Assembly: GCA_028277025.1 (NCBI GenBank)
Contig: JAPYVG010000013.1
Location: 1 to 41,765 of the forward strand
Length of the DNA stretch: 41,765 nt
Direction of reading: 5' to 3'
Source: Sulfolobaceae archaeon
Lineage (GTDB): Archaea; Thermoproteota; Thermoprotei_A; Sulfolobales; Sulfolobaceae
Below are positions 1 through 9,423 of this stretch, piece by piece (position 1 is the stretch's first letter; every line of letters starts with the position of its first letter). The translations under genes and the position numbers were made by a program. The notes below the pieces were generated by a model. It saw only the letters and a program-made list of their open reading frames with translations, was not told the DNA's origin and made no database searches.

Positions 1-526
1 ACACCTCCCTGGCCAACTCGATCTTAGTCTTGAACTCAGTAACCATCCCCAAATCCAACATCTTCCTCACTGCATAAGGGAAAGCCCCCACCATGAACGC
101 CTTACCCGTGGAGAGGTCTACTATGGCGACCGTTAGGAGCTGCACACCCCTCTCTAACCTCTTGTGGGTGTGGCAGTAGATCCAGTAGTTCCCGTGGGGG
201 CTCACGTCCTTCCCCCTGGAGTACTCCTTGTGGTCCACGGTGTCGTCTATGATGACGACCACTTGGCCCTTCACCAGCTCCGATAGGGCCTTCAAGTAGT
301 CCCTCCAAGCGTCGTGGAGCTCTCCCAACGCCTCCAGCAGGTTTGCGTAGTCCAACCCGAACGTCTCAGCCGCGTTCCTCACGCTGGATCTCCCACCTAG
401 CAGGACCATGAGGGCTAGTGCTAGCCCTACCTTCCTGCTCCTCCCGTTCCTCCTCACCACTCCCAGAACTTGGTTGACCGCCTTGATCAGCCTCTCCCTA
501 GCCAACTCAACCTTTTCCTTCAACAT
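1..526 (-). CDS. Transposase, ISH3/IS4-like DDE type (partial, runs off left edge)
   Basis: Reading leftward from an ATG at 524-526, the frame stays open to the window edge (about 175 residues). It begins MLKEKVELARERLIKAV, and near residue 93 has a hydrophobic strand followed by IDDT, then HKEYSRGKD and a GNYWIYCHTHKR segment. This is the usual look of the first catalytic Asp region of DDE transposases of the ISH3/ISC1439 kind found in Sulfolobales. The rest of the catalytic triad lies outside the window. The segment is visibly GC-rich while the neighbours are AT-rich, which suggests an acquired element. The family call rests on memory of the motif, not on alignment. Confidence 0.8.
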   Translation of the reverse strand, partial: MLKEKVELARERLIKAVNQVLGVVRRNGRSRKVGLALALMVLLGGRSSVRNAAETFGLDYANLLEALGELHDAWRDYLKALSELVKGQVVVIIDDTVDHKEYSRGKDVSPHGNYWIYCHTHKRLERGVQLLTVAIVDLSTGKAFMVGAFPYAVRKMLDLGMVTEFKTKIELAREV

Positions 527-545
527 CTTTCAGTAGAACAACGTT
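1..545 (-). mobile_element. Right-hand part of an insertion sequence
   Basis: The GC-rich block carrying the transposase ends shortly upstream of its start codon, where composition drops to the AT-rich background at about 540-550. I could not identify a terminal inverted repeat because the other end is outside the window, so the boundary at 545 is only a composition estimate. The next gene (632) has no good TATA box, so the insertion may have cut its promoter. Confidence 0.5.
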
Positions 546-631
546 GAAAAATAAAAACTTCTCGCTAATACCGAGTCTTTCGTATTACCTCCCTAAGATT
601 CCCATAACTGCTGTAATCTATATGTGAGAAC

Positions 632-1024
632 ATGGAGGGATTGGAGAAACAATTACGTATTATTAGATTTACTGGAGGTATATTGTATCTCGTAAACATT
701 TTCTTCTCAGCATCAATTTACACGGCACTTGAGGGATTAGGTTTAGCTAAAAATTTGGTCTATTCAGTCTTATTTGCAGTACCATTATTTTCAGCAATAC
801 TTAATGGTGTTATTTTAGGCCTTGTAATCGCACAATTGAAGGACGCTGTCCTATATGGTTTAATAGCATCTGGTTTAGCAATTTTGTTATATTCCTTATA
901 TCTAGCCTTCTTCACCCTACCGCTTTACATTGTTTATTTAGCTTTAATAAAAATTGGCGTATCTGTTATACAGATCGGAGTATTATACTTCTACAGAAAA
1001 TTACAGAAAGAAATATTCGGGTAA
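632..1024 (+). CDS. Small multi-span membrane protein, unknown function
   Basis: The product has 130 residues and about four hydrophobic segments (roughly 12-32, 40-65, 70-92, 95-122), with a basic N-terminus (EKQLRIIR) and a basic tail (YFYRKLQKE). It is probably an integral membrane protein of the cytoplasmic membrane. I do not recognise the family. It is followed after 5 bases by a second small gene, and that one overlaps a third, so the three may be one transcript. No convincing TATA box lies 25-30 bases ahead of the ATG; the edge of the insertion sequence is about 85 bases upstream. Confidence 0.65.
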   Translation: MEGLEKQLRIIRFTGGILYLVNIFFSASIYTALEGLGLAKNLVYSVLFAVPLFSAILNGVILGLVIAQLKDAVLYGLIASGLAILLYSLYLAFFTLPLYIVYLALIKIGVSVIQIGVLYFYRKLQKEIFG

Positions 1025-1029
1025 AGAAA

Positions 1030-1344
1030 ATGTTAATAAAGGTGAAATACAACCCGATAAAGGTCTTCCCCTCAGAGATAAGAGGAAAATATGCTTTTCT
1101 AAGAGACGTTGTTGTAATTATAAGAACCCAAAATAAAGTACTATATGTTGACTGTGCTCATGATCACTTAGCTAACTTTAAGCCACCTCCATTTCTCTCT
1201 AATTACATTTTCGAGTACGAGATTATAGAAGGAGGAGAACATTGTGAATGCATAGCTAAAACGTTAGCTGAACAACTAAAGCCCTTGTTCCCCAATCCTA
1301 AGCTATGTAAAAATAAAGAGGTGACAGTGGTGATTGAACGATGA
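1030..1344 (+). CDS. Conserved-looking unknown protein, 104 residues
   Basis: This soluble mixed alpha/beta protein carries scattered Cys and His (CAHDH near 41-46, EHCEC near 77-81, a late Cys near 93), which could bind a metal but form no motif I can name. It starts 5 bases after the membrane-protein gene, and its stop overlaps the ATG of the next gene (ATGA arrangement), so translational coupling is likely. I do not recognise a family. A shorter open frame at 954-1136 overlaps it and is judged a shadow. Confidence 0.6.
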   Translation: MLIKVKYNPIKVFPSEIRGKYAFLRDVVVIIRTQNKVLYVDCAHDHLANFKPPPFLSNYIFEYEIIEGGEHCECIAKTLAEQLKPLFPNPKLCKNKEVTVVIER

Positions 1345-1649
1345 TAGTTTTCAAGGACGTCCAGTGGGTTTCTAACGATACTTTCAAAATATTATTTCAT
1401 GGTATAGAACTGATATACAAGATAGAAACACAAAGCGGGATAATAACAAAAGCCATTGTTAGATGCCTAAACTATAATAGCATATGTAAAATAGAAATTG
1501 ATACCAGAAAAAATCGTATAATACATTTTGAATGTATTGGATTTGAAAGAGATTCAATAAAGAAAGAATTACAGTCAAAACTCGCTATACAATTAGAGGA
1601 GAAGAAGAAAACCCTTTTTAATCAGATTTCTACCGTTGAGCTCCTTTGA
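1341..1649 (+). CDS. Unknown protein, 102 residues
   Basis: The start codon overlaps the previous stop by 4 bases, the classic coupled arrangement. The product looks like a small beta-rich domain followed by a charged helix (about 68-95) and has no membrane segment. Its 3' end overlaps the 3' end of the convergent kinase gene by 28 bases, so the two mRNAs are complementary at their tails. No function can be assigned. Confidence 0.55.
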   Translation: MIVFKDVQWVSNDTFKILFHGIELIYKIETQSGIITKAIVRCLNYNSICKIEIDTRKNRIIHFECIGFERDSIKKELQSKLAIQLEEKKKTLFNQISTVELL

Positions 1650-3628
1650 GCCGATACAATTTCTAAGCCATAATTATATCTGATAATGTACTTCAATTCC
1701 CTACTTATTTGCTCTATACTGGTTTCCCCCCTTAGTCCCTTAATGATTATATCGTGAAACTCCTCCGGAACATAGTCTAGCCTGGGTTCTACATTATAAA
1801 AGTCTTTCAAAACCTCTTGCCTCTTTAAAGGGTTTGAAACCGCATCCTCTATTTCTCTTTCTAACCACTCTGGAAATGGGAAGTTATTTGTGAGACTAGC
1901 ATAGAGTGACACGGTAAATGAATATATGTCAAAATTATATTCAGCCTTATGTCCAAAGCGTTGCATTGGATGGGCGTAATAAGGAGTATAATGAATTACT
2001 GGGAGACCTAACTTAACAGCAGAACCTAAATCTGATAATTTAGGAACTACTTCACCGTTTAATAGAGCCTCGATAGCGTGGTCTCCAAATTTAGGCAGTC
2101 TTTCAGTGAACAATATATTTGAAGGTTTTATATCACAATGCACGTAACCGTTTTTATGAATATGTATTAAAGCATCAGCTATTTGCGAGAATATTATAGC
2201 GACTATCTGTGGCCATCTTGACGAGTGCCTTAAAGTGGAGTATTCTGCATCAACTAGTATCTCCCTAAGATCTCCACCAGCCATATATTCCATAACTATT
2301 GCTGGTGGGGAGGAAAAGTAATCAGTGAAGTTCTCGTCTACAAAACTCGCTAAAATTCTCACAAGGTTATTAGAGCCTTTAGATATTTCTTGCATTTTCG
2401 CAACTTCATAAAGTAATTCGTCGTACCTAAACTCCTTCTTTATCACCTTCATTGCGAATTTCCTCATGCCCTTCTCTACTAGTAAAACGTAACCCATTCC
2501 TCCAGTGCCTATAACTTTCTCTACCTTATAACCATACAATACATAACCTATCCAACTGTTGGGGTCAAATTGGTCTAAGGGCGAGTATATTTTGTAAGGT
2601 TTAATCTTACTACAAGCCTCTACTATCCCCTCTTTGCAAGCGAACATGAATTCCCTTTCCGCATTAGATGGCGCGTTTAGTGCTTCATAAGCTAAACCTT
2701 TAATGTACGCGGTAGAAGCGTTCCTTCTGATCTTCTCTACCTCATTTATTAGATCTAAAGCTTCCTTAGCTTGACCGTTACGAACATAAGCATAGGCTAA
2801 GGCTAATAAGTTACTGAAATCCCTCCTCCTTTTCACAGCCTCTTCAAAGTACTTTACCGCTTCCCTATAGTTTTTCTTGTAAAAGAAATACCAGCCGAGT
2901 TTTAAAGCCGGTGCATCGTAAGTTGGAAGTACGTTGAGTGCTTGGTATAATAGCTTAAGGTTGTTAGTCTGCTCAAACTCATCTATTAATGAGTTCGCCT
3001 TCTCCCTCAATCTCTGTTCCAACTCCCTATACTTACTTTCAGAGAAGAATGAGTAAATTTTTAAGGCCTCAAGTTCTTCTCCGACTTTCTCAAAACATTC
3101 AGCTACAGCCAAAGACTCCTCTGGGAACTTTTTGTCAAGGCTTTTATAAAGGGAAATTGCTTCCTCGCATTTACCTAAATGAGAAAGGGATATAATACCT
3201 CTCCTAACAACTTCGTCATTATCAGAGTACTCCTTTAGCATATACTCAACTAAATCATAACTCAAGTCCATTAACTCCACTAACCTCTTTAAATCACCTT
3301 TCTGTACCGGAATTCCTTGGACTAGAAGATATGGTAAGTTAGGTATTACATTACCTTTGATCTCGCCAAAATGTAAAACGACAAATTTTCCGCTATCAAA
3401 GATATAACCATTTAACTCTTTAATCTGCCCCACTAACACTGCTTCAATTATCCCGTCTAGTTTAGAAGAATCGAGTACTGGAGTAGACGTTAGTTTAACC
3501 TTACCGTTATCGTATTTAATAACATAGCCAATAACATTCCCCTTCACTCTTATCTTTTCATCAGTCTTTTTCAAAGACTCGCCCAGATAAAGGTAAGTCT
3601 CATTATCTTTAGTGAATATTATGAACAT
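1622..3628 (-). CDS. arnC: TPR-containing eukaryotic-like Ser/Thr protein kinase (ArnC-like)
   Basis: The 668-residue product has a beta-rich N-terminal part (1-100), helical TPR-like repeats (about 130-345) and a protein kinase domain (about 365-640). The glycine loop GTGGMG is near 374-379, the ATP lysine in FAMKV near 394, the catalytic loop HCDIKPSN near 497-504 and the metal-binding motif DLG (for DFG) near 533-535. The residue before the catalytic Asp is Cys rather than Arg, so this is a non-RD kinase. TPR repeats suggest a protein-docking role. The known Sulfolobus ArnC has a TPR-kinase layout, lies a short way from arnA/arnB and phosphorylates both. The neighbourhood here agrees, so I use the symbol tentatively. 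A TATA-like GATTAAATA lies about 26 bases upstream of the ATG. Confidence 0.88.
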   Translation of the reverse strand: MFIIFTKDNETYLYLGESLKKTDEKIRVKGNVIGYVIKYDNGKVKLTSTPVLDSSKLDGIIEAVLVGQIKELNGYIFDSGKFVVLHFGEIKGNVIPNLPYLLVQGIPVQKGDLKRLVELMDLSYDLVEYMLKEYSDNDEVVRRGIISLSHLGKCEEAISLYKSLDKKFPEESLAVAECFEKVGEELEALKIYSFFSESKYRELEQRLREKANSLIDEFEQTNNLKLLYQALNVLPTYDAPALKLGWYFFYKKNYREAVKYFEEAVKRRRDFSNLLALAYAYVRNGQAKEALDLINEVEKIRRNASTAYIKGLAYEALNAPSNAEREFMFACKEGIVEACSKIKPYKIYSPLDQFDPNSWIGYVLYGYKVEKVIGTGGMGYVLLVEKGMRKFAMKVIKKEFRYDELLYEVAKMQEISKGSNNLVRILASFVDENFTDYFSSPPAIVMEYMAGGDLREILVDAEYSTLRHSSRWPQIVAIIFSQIADALIHIHKNGYVHCDIKPSNILFTERLPKFGDHAIEALLNGEVVPKLSDLGSAVKLGLPVIHYTPYYAHPMQRFGHKAEYNFDIYSFTVSLYASLTNNFPFPEWLEREIEDAVSNPLKRQEVLKDFYNVEPRLDYVPEEFHDIIIKGLRGETSIEQISRELKYIIRYNYGLEIVSAQRSSTVEI

Positions 3629-3806
3629 GTTTTAACTCTTCATACGGAAGCGTATTTAATCAGCCTACAAATAATACCATATAAATGCTAAAGCTCAATA
3701 TTATTAAACAACTTTTTATACAAACACGCCTCATATGAGAAGAAAAGCTTATATATTAAGTTTTATACATTTCACTAATAAAAAGTCCGAAAGAGAGTGA
3801 ATAAAT

Positions 3807-3992
3807 ATGGCAGAGGCAGAATACAGAGTATTCTTCGAGGGGGCGTTTTACAAAATCATAGGAGACGAAGAGGCTGAAGTCTTGCTATACGAAGGAAAGC
3901 CAGTTGCAGCGGCTTGCCTTGAGCACGGCCCACATGCGGAAATATATGGTTGCCCCCACGTAGAGAAACTATTAAAAAAGATTTTTTCTTGA
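3807..3992 (+). CDS. Small acidic protein with Cys/His motif, 61 residues
   Basis: The product reads as a short beta-hairpin domain followed by ACLEHGPHAEIYGCPHVEKL. The spacing Cys-x2-His-x2-His then Cys-x-His could hold a metal ion. A TATA-like CTTATATATT lies about 50 bases upstream and a weak GAGAGTGA ribosome site about 10 bases upstream of the ATG. It stands alone between the leftward kinase and leftward RidA genes, and its stop abuts the ridA stop at 3993. I know no function; the codon use and clean promoter argue that it is a real gene. Confidence 0.65.
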   Translation: MAEAEYRVFFEGAFYKIIGDEEAEVLLYEGKPVAAACLEHGPHAEIYGCPHVEKLLKKIFS

Positions 3993-4373
3993 CTAACCTT
4001 TCGAGCCAATAACTGATATTTCTATTAGAACGTCCTTTGGTAACCTTGAAACTTCCGCAGTAACTCTCGCTGGAGGGTTTTCTTTAAAATATTCCGCGTA
4101 AATCTCATTAAATTCATTAAACGTAGATAGGTCCTTAAGGAAGACAAACACCATAACTACGTCCCTAAGTGAAAAACCTCCAGCTTCTAAAATATTTTTT
4201 ATATTATCTAGCACTTGCCTTGTCTGTTCTCTAATCCCACCCTTAACCACCTCACCCGTTTTTGGGTCAATTGGTATTTGCCCAGATACGTAAATTGTAT
4301 TTCCTACTTTTATTGCCTGAGAATAAGGACCTACTGGCTTTGGGGCATTTTGGGTGAAAATTATTTCGTTCAT
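3993..4373 (-). CDS. ridA: RidA family reactive imine deaminase
   Basis: At 126 residues this is the full family length. RidA proteins hydrolyse reactive enamines and imines released by PLP enzymes such as threonine dehydratase, releasing ammonia. Visible family signatures are GPYSQA near 15-20, the VSGQIP strand near 29-34, and [13 protein letters not shown] near 100-112, whose Arg (about 103) binds the substrate carboxylate. The protein is a cytosolic trimer in known cases. It starts at an ATG 17 bases after the stop of the upstream DUF3211 gene on the same strand and may be co-transcribed with it. Confidence 0.93.
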   Translation of the reverse strand: MNEIIFTQNAPKPVGPYSQAIKVGNTIYVSGQIPIDPKTGEVVKGGIREQTRQVLDNIKNILEAGGFSLRDVVMVFVFLKDLSTFNEFNEIYAEYFKENPPARVTAEVSRLPKDVLIEISVIGSKG

Positions 4374-4390
4374 ATTAATAAAGAGAACTC

Positions 4391-4795
4391 TTAGATTTTA
4401 CGTTTTATCCTCTCGAGCCTTATGTCTTCATTTATATTCTTCTCTAACTTATTAAGGTTTGAATTAATCGCCAGCTTCCCCATATTTCCATATAACTCAT
4501 TATCGTGCTGAAGAGTTATTTTAACAGAATTATCATTAAACTTTTGCAATAGAACGATCCCAGATCCCCTACTCGTTTCATAAACGATTCTAACTCCTTC
4601 TGCACCAACGAAAACTCTGCCTTTGCCCTCATAAGGAATAAAGGCTACTTTACCCTTGAAATAAAACTCATCCCCATTAACCTTAATTTCACTAATTGAT
4701 GGGAATAGACGAGGGATTAAAAACGTGGGGTCTGACATAATTTGTAGTACCACATCTATCTCATGATTAACTTTTATTATCTTTTCAATTTTCAC
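4391..4795 (-). CDS. DUF3211 / STK_08120-type START-like (SRPBCC) protein
   Basis: This 134-residue protein has the alternating strands and long C-terminal helix of the Bet v 1/START fold. It strongly resembles, from memory, the structurally solved S. tokodaii protein STK_08120, the type member of DUF3211. Such domains form a hydrophobic pocket; the natural ligand is not known to me. The start codon is GTG at 4793-4795. It lies 31 bases after the upstream CBS gene and just before ridA on the same strand. Confidence 0.75.
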   Translation of the reverse strand: MKIEKIIKVNHEIDVVLQIMSDPTFLIPRLFPSISEIKVNGDEFYFKGKVAFIPYEGKGRVFVGAEGVRIVYETSRGSGIVLLQKFNDNSVKITLQHDNELYGNMGKLAINSNLNKLEKNINEDIRLERIKRKI

Positions 4796-4826
4796 GTTAT
4801 AAGTTTCGTCTTAGGTGAATTAATAT

Positions 4827-5648
4827 TTAACTGGACTTTAAGTGAAGTTGATAATGTAAAGCTATTATCAAATCCCTTTCAGTTATTATTCCAGCTGATG
4901 TATTATCTGAATTGAGGATAAGGAGAGACCCTACTTTCTTTAACAACATTGTTGCGGCTGCTTCGTTAACTGATTTCTCAGGATCTATAGTAAGTATTTC
5001 TTTAGTAGCTTCTTCTTTTACCTTTTTAGAGAAGAACAAATCTGGATCCCCTTTCATCACAGCTTTAACAAAAAGTTTTAGCGCATCAGCAGCGGTAATT
5101 ATGCCGGTAACCTTATTCTCATCATTAACAACTGGTAACCTTCTGAATCCCCTCCTTATCATTAGCTTTACAGCATCAAATACTGGTACTTCCTCATAAA
5201 TTGTTGAAACTTTTTTAGTCATAAACTTCTTTACCGAAAATAACGGTTCCAGTTCCTGGAACACTAAAAGCATTTCTCTCTCAGTTACAATTCCGGTAAC
5301 TTTCTTTTCGGAATTTAACACTGGCAACGCACCAAAATTTCTAGCGACCATTAACGTTAAAGCTTCCATAACATCATCGTCTTCAAACGCATATACCGGC
5401 CTCGGTGTCATAATTTTTGAAACTTCCTTGTCAATTAAGGAGTAAATATCACCTCTTCCGCACCCGTTTTCACACCTTTCAACTACAAATGTGAGCATAT
5501 CCCTAGTTGATATAATTCCTTCAATCGAACTATTTACGATTATCACTCTCCCAATCCCTCTAGTATTTATCTTCTTTATAACTTCAACGAGCTTATCCTT
5601 TACATGAACTGTAGGGGGGTCTTGAATCATAATAGTTTTAATTATCAT
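4827..5648 (-). CDS. Protein with four CBS domains
   Basis: The 273 residues are made almost entirely of four CBS modules (about 8-65, 75-130, 138-190, 208-268), arranged as two Bateman pairs. Each shows the repeating pattern of a hydrophobic strand, then G-I-I-T/S-x-R/A-D (for example GIISTRDML, GIVTEREML, GIITAADAL, GIITERDLI). CBS pairs usually bind adenosine nucleotides and sense energy or ionic state. There is no fused catalytic domain, so its partner is unknown. The position beside the glycogen genes suggests a metabolic sensor, which is inference only. An AATTTAAATA TATA-like element lies in the 67-base upstream gap. Confidence 0.9.
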   Translation of the reverse strand: MIIKTIMIQDPPTVHVKDKLVEVIKKINTRGIGRVIIVNSSIEGIISTRDMLTFVVERCENGCGRGDIYSLIDKEVSKIMTPRPVYAFEDDDVMEALTLMVARNFGALPVLNSEKKVTGIVTEREMLLVFQELEPLFSVKKFMTKKVSTIYEEVPVFDAVKLMIRRGFRRLPVVNDENKVTGIITAADALKLFVKAVMKGDPDLFFSKKVKEEATKEILTIDPEKSVNEAAATMLLKKVGSLLILNSDNTSAGIITERDLIIALHYQLHLKSS

Positions 5649-5715
5649 ACCATCAATTCGTTTTAGAAACTAATAAATTTAAATAGATCATCATTTGTAA
5701 AAATGGGGAAATTTT

Positions 5716-7545
5716 CTATATACTAGTAATTAAATTTACACTTCTATATACTTCTGCAACACTCCACGCTTGTGCTATACACCCCCCTGGTAAGTAGGGG
5801 GGCAAGTCCTCAAATAATTCCGGTATAAAGCCGTTATTCCTTTTCGCATATTCCAGTAAAGGTTTTATTACATCTAAGAGCATTTTAGCTTTTATAATAT
5901 CGTTTTCAACTTTAAGCTTAGCATCTATATAAGCCCCTATTAACCAGGGCCATATAGGGCCATTGTGATAGGTCTCGTCCCTACTGGCCCTATCACCCCT
6001 ATAAAGTGGTTTATATTTAGGATCTCTCCTAGACAGTGTACTTAACCCGAAAGGCCTGAGAAGTTCGTTTTCTATCGTAGTTAACATTACGGTTCCCACA
6101 TCTTTATCAATTACGCTAAAAGGTAAAGAGAAAGCGAATATTTGGTTTGGTCTTATTGAAGTATCCGGTATTAAATAAGTATCGAGATAGTCATATAACC
6201 CCCAACTGGTCACGAATTTTTCATTAAAGGCACCTTTAACTCTTTTGGCTAGTTCAGAGTAAAAAGTATTGTTATCCCCAACAATTTTAGAAAATTGATC
6301 CATTATCATTAATGCATTATACCATAGACCATTAACCTCCACAGCTGCACCTTCTCTAGGAGTTACAACCCTCCCGTCATAACTCGCATCCATCCACGTC
6401 CTTGGAGCACCTTTGTGGAAGAGTAAAAAATCTCTAGTGTAAACAATACCATTACCTTTATAGTACCAATCGATGATGTCTTGTAGAGAGGAATAAATTT
6501 TCCTAATGAATTCTACATCCCCAGAATACAAGTACAGCTTGTAAATTGAGTTAATAGCCCAAAGGCTAACGTCAACTCCAATGTAAATTGGTTCCCCTTC
6601 GGGGGTAATATGATTAGGTAACATCCCTTTCTCGCTGTACTGTAGGTAACGTAAGATTATCTCTTCAGCCTGCTTATATAAGCCGTTTAATAACATTAAC
6701 CCTTCCATTGATATGAATGTATCTCTTCCCCATTCGCTAAACCAGTGATAACCAGCTATTATGCTCCAGCCGTTCTTCCCTTTCACAATGAAACTTAATG
6801 AAGCGTTTGCCAAAAGACGTAAGATATCCGAAGGAGCTTCAACGGGTTTAGCCATACTCTCCTTATCATAGAAGATGTCAATACTTAATTCATTTTTATT
6901 GCTCATAATACAATACGGATTGTACAAATCCTCTCTATGGTTGTTCCCCCTCTCATAATCTAATAAATAAAAGAAATTATAATACCAATATCCCGTATGC
7001 TCTAGTTCATAGTCTCCTTCAATTAGGAAATTAAGGATTGGAACTCCTTCTTTGAAAATCTTTATTCTACTACCCATCTGTTGAAAATCAAAGAAATACT
7101 TTGTAGTGGTAGTTAGGTGATGACTCCTATAAGTTATTAGAGGACACACCTTTATCTTACCATTGCTCGATTTATATCTTACAGTTATTGCATTCTCTAA
7201 CTCGTGGGCGATAATTTCCTTTTCAACAATATCACCTTCAATTTCATAAGCCCACTTTACATAGTTTTTACCCCATTTGAACTCTTTAATGTATTTGTAA
7301 CCTTCTGGGTAATAAACGTTCCAGTCGTAATGATTTGTTGAGAGGGGGAATTCACCTATATCTTTCACAAGAAAGTCCTCGAATTTAGAAAGGATTAAAT
7401 ACCTCTTATAAGGCTGATTTAAAGGAACTACTAGATATCCGTGGTAAGTCCTCGAATTAATCCCACAAATAGTTGAAGATGCATATCCACCAGTCCTAAA
7501 GGGGAGTAACCACTCATGGCGTTCACACTCTTCAACGGAAAACAT
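5716..7545 (-). CDS. Archaeal glycogen debranching enzyme, GH133 amylo-alpha-1,6-glucosidase
   Basis: The 609-residue product has a beta-sandwich N-terminal domain (about 1-225, opening with PFRTGGYASSTICG, the GDE_N signature with the RTYHGYLV stretch) and an (alpha/alpha)6 barrel (about 240-600). Barrel signatures include WFSEWGRDTFI, GVDVSLWAIN, RTWMDA, VNGLWYNAL and YHNGPIWPWL. The enzyme removes alpha-1,6 branch points of glycogen, here probably cytosolic as there is no signal peptide. It starts 6 bases after the GH15 stop on the same strand, so it is the last gene of a nucleotidyltransferase-GH15-GH133 operon. Confidence 0.92.
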   Translation of the reverse strand: MFSVEECERHEWLLPFRTGGYASSTICGINSRTYHGYLVVPLNQPYKRYLILSKFEDFLVKDIGEFPLSTNHYDWNVYYPEGYKYIKEFKWGKNYVKWAYEIEGDIVEKEIIAHELENAITVRYKSSNGKIKVCPLITYRSHHLTTTTKYFFDFQQMGSRIKIFKEGVPILNFLIEGDYELEHTGYWYYNFFYLLDYERGNNHREDLYNPYCIMSNKNELSIDIFYDKESMAKPVEAPSDILRLLANASLSFIVKGKNGWSIIAGYHWFSEWGRDTFISMEGLMLLNGLYKQAEEIILRYLQYSEKGMLPNHITPEGEPIYIGVDVSLWAINSIYKLYLYSGDVEFIRKIYSSLQDIIDWYYKGNGIVYTRDFLLFHKGAPRTWMDASYDGRVVTPREGAAVEVNGLWYNALMIMDQFSKIVGDNNTFYSELAKRVKGAFNEKFVTSWGLYDYLDTYLIPDTSIRPNQIFAFSLPFSVIDKDVGTVMLTTIENELLRPFGLSTLSRRDPKYKPLYRGDRASRDETYHNGPIWPWLIGAYIDAKLKVENDIIKAKMLLDVIKPLLEYAKRNNGFIPELFEDLPPYLPGGCIAQAWSVAEVYRSVNLITSI

Positions 7546-7551
7546 ATATTT

Positions 7552-9423
7552 TCATTTTCCTAAATAGGATTTTAACTTATCTATAGTAATGATAAATTCA
7601 GCATGTGACCAAACAAGTGGCATTACTGAAGAGCTCTCAAAAGTGTCTGGGTAAACTTGCTCTGGTAATAAACCAGTAGGTAATGCCCTATCCATAACCC
7701 ATTTGAGATACTTTAAAGCCTTATCGTAATTCCCAGTATCAGCATAATATTCGGCAACCCATAGGGTAGTAATAATCCACGGGTTAGGATATTGCCTAGC
7801 CCTCCTATAATAATCATTCTCATAACGTATTATACCACCATTTACAAGTAAGGCGTTTTCTATAGCGTTTACAGTTGAGACCATTATTTGGTCTTTAGGG
7901 TTGACCATCCCGAAGAAATAGGGAGAATACATACTGGCGTCAACAGTTAGGTCTTGCCTACCGTATTCATCAATTCTCCTAATAAAACGACCATTATAAA
8001 CCATCTTCTTCAATGCTTGCTCTTTCATATAATTTGCCACTGAAATCATATCGCTTGCCAAAACCTCATCTCCCATATCTGCTACTAGTTTAGACGCTTG
8101 AGTTAGCGCACCGTAAACAGTTGAAACAGTGTAAATGTGAATACCGTATCTTTCCTCCCACAAATCGAAACTCGGTTTTGGTAGCCCATCTTCAATATAT
8201 CTTATCATAAACCTTATTGCCGGTTTAACGAAGTCTTTATATATCGTGACCAGTTCATCGATATCTTTATACAAGTTATAATGCATTGATATTGCCCAAA
8301 CTTGTAGTGCGGTTTCATCTTCTTGGATTGGATATATTCTTCTACCGTTTAAAAACCAGGGGTGCCACGAGCTAGCTAGAGTCATATCTGGGTTATATTT
8401 GTGATATAGAAACCCTTCTTCACTTACAAGTCGCGAGATAAATGTGTAGTGTCTTATAGCTAAATCACCATAACCGGCTATGTCTAAAGCATAAGAGGCT
8501 ATAGCACTATCCCTAGGCCAACAATAAGTATACGAATCTCCGTAAACCCCCACAAAACTATAATCAGAAGAAGCAATTATAGACCCGTTCTGATCCATGT
8601 GATTTTTTATTACAAAGAGGCTTACGTTTAATAGGTTAGATAGCTGAAGACTTTCAACATTATTATTTTTAATAGCAATCCTTTTCCTATTAATCCAATT
8701 ACGCCAAAACATATAGTTTGTAGTAAATTCGCTCTCGATCTCAGTACTTGAGATTCTCTTTAACAGTCTCCTTACTCCTTGTAAAGTTCTGTCAAGCACA
8801 ATTGCTAAATACGCTTTATCACTTGAAAGGGGGTTAATTTCGAGGTCTAACCCTAATGCAAATTGAACATCACCGTTATCTATTGCCTTGCCAGCTAATT
8901 TACCGTCTTTAATGTCTTCAAACACCTCTCCCTTTCCTACCGTATAGTCAGAAAGATCCCTCATTATCCCAAAAAGTTTAACACCAACATACCTTTTCGA
9001 TTTATAGTGAACTATTGCTGAAGTTTCTGGGTCGTAAAATGCCGTATCGCCATAAGGGCTGGCGTATAAGTCCAGGTCGAAAAGTAAAAGCAATTTGGCT
9101 TTAATTTTTTCATCAGTTTTATTATAAAACTTCATTATCTTGTAGTATATTGGCTCATATAAGTCAGTGAAATCATAGCTGATAACACTTATTTTATCAT
9201 TTATAACCGATTTGATCTCTCCAATGTTAGTACCGTTTAAGTAGTTTATCTCACTCTTCCACTCAACATCCTCATAGATTTTGTCTTGGAAAAAATAGTA
9301 CCTTACTGGCTTGCTATTAGTATGATTTTCCATCCCAACATAAGGGTAATAAATATCAACTATCCTACCGTAATTATCGAGATTTACTAATAGCTTACTA
9401 TTACCTACGTTAAGCACTCTCAT
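7552..9423 (-). CDS. GH15 glucoamylase-type glycoside hydrolase
   Basis: At 623 residues it has the usual archaeal GH15 layout: an N-terminal beta domain (1-240, starting [20 protein letters not shown]) and an (alpha/alpha)6 catalytic domain. Signatures are YCWPRD near 300-305, the QEDETAL helix near 367-373 carrying the likely catalytic acid, and LLPEQ near the end carrying the likely base. It should release glucose from the non-reducing ends of alpha-glucans. Some Sulfolobus GH15 enzymes are trehalases, so substrate cannot be settled here. There is no signal peptide, so it acts in the cytosol. Its ATG overlaps the upstream stop by 4 bases (ATGA). Confidence 0.9.
   Translation of the reverse strand: MRVLNVGNSKLLVNLDNYGRIVDIYYPYVGMENHTNSKPVRYYFFQDKIYEDVEWKSEINYLNGTNIGEIKSVINDKISVISYDFTDLYEPIYYKIMKFYNKTDEKIKAKLLLLFDLDLYASPYGDTAFYDPETSAIVHYKSKRYVGVKLFGIMRDLSDYTVGKGEVFEDIKDGKLAGKAIDNGDVQFALGLDLEINPLSSDKAYLAIVLDRTLQGVRRLLKRISSTEIESEFTTNYMFWRNWINRKRIAIKNNNVESLQLSNLLNVSLFVIKNHMDQNGSIIASSDYSFVGVYGDSYTYCWPRDSAIASYALDIAGYGDLAIRHYTFISRLVSEEGFLYHKYNPDMTLASSWHPWFLNGRRIYPIQEDETALQVWAISMHYNLYKDIDELVTIYKDFVKPAIRFMIRYIEDGLPKPSFDLWEERYGIHIYTVSTVYGALTQASKLVADMGDEVLASDMISVANYMKEQALKKMVYNGRFIRRIDEYGRQDLTVDASMYSPYFFGMVNPKDQIMVSTVNAIENALLVNGGIIRYENDYYRRARQYPNPWIITTLWVAEYYADTGNYDKALKYLKWVMDRALPTGLLPEQVYPDTFESSSVMPLVWSHAEFIITIDKLKSYLGK

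Noticed and set aside
102..308. 68-residue open frame on the minus strand at the left end
   Set aside because: It is an out-of-frame reading of the GC-rich transposase gene, which itself runs on to the window edge.
954..1136. 60-residue frame bridging the first two small genes
   Set aside because: It overlaps the ends of two better-supported genes, is Lys/Arg/Tyr-rich without structure and has no ribosome site.
5660..5700. ATGATGA on the minus strand as a second C/D box RNA
   Set aside because: No CTGA box follows at about 12 bases and no second box pair is found; the sequence is better explained as the promoter region of the four-CBS gene.
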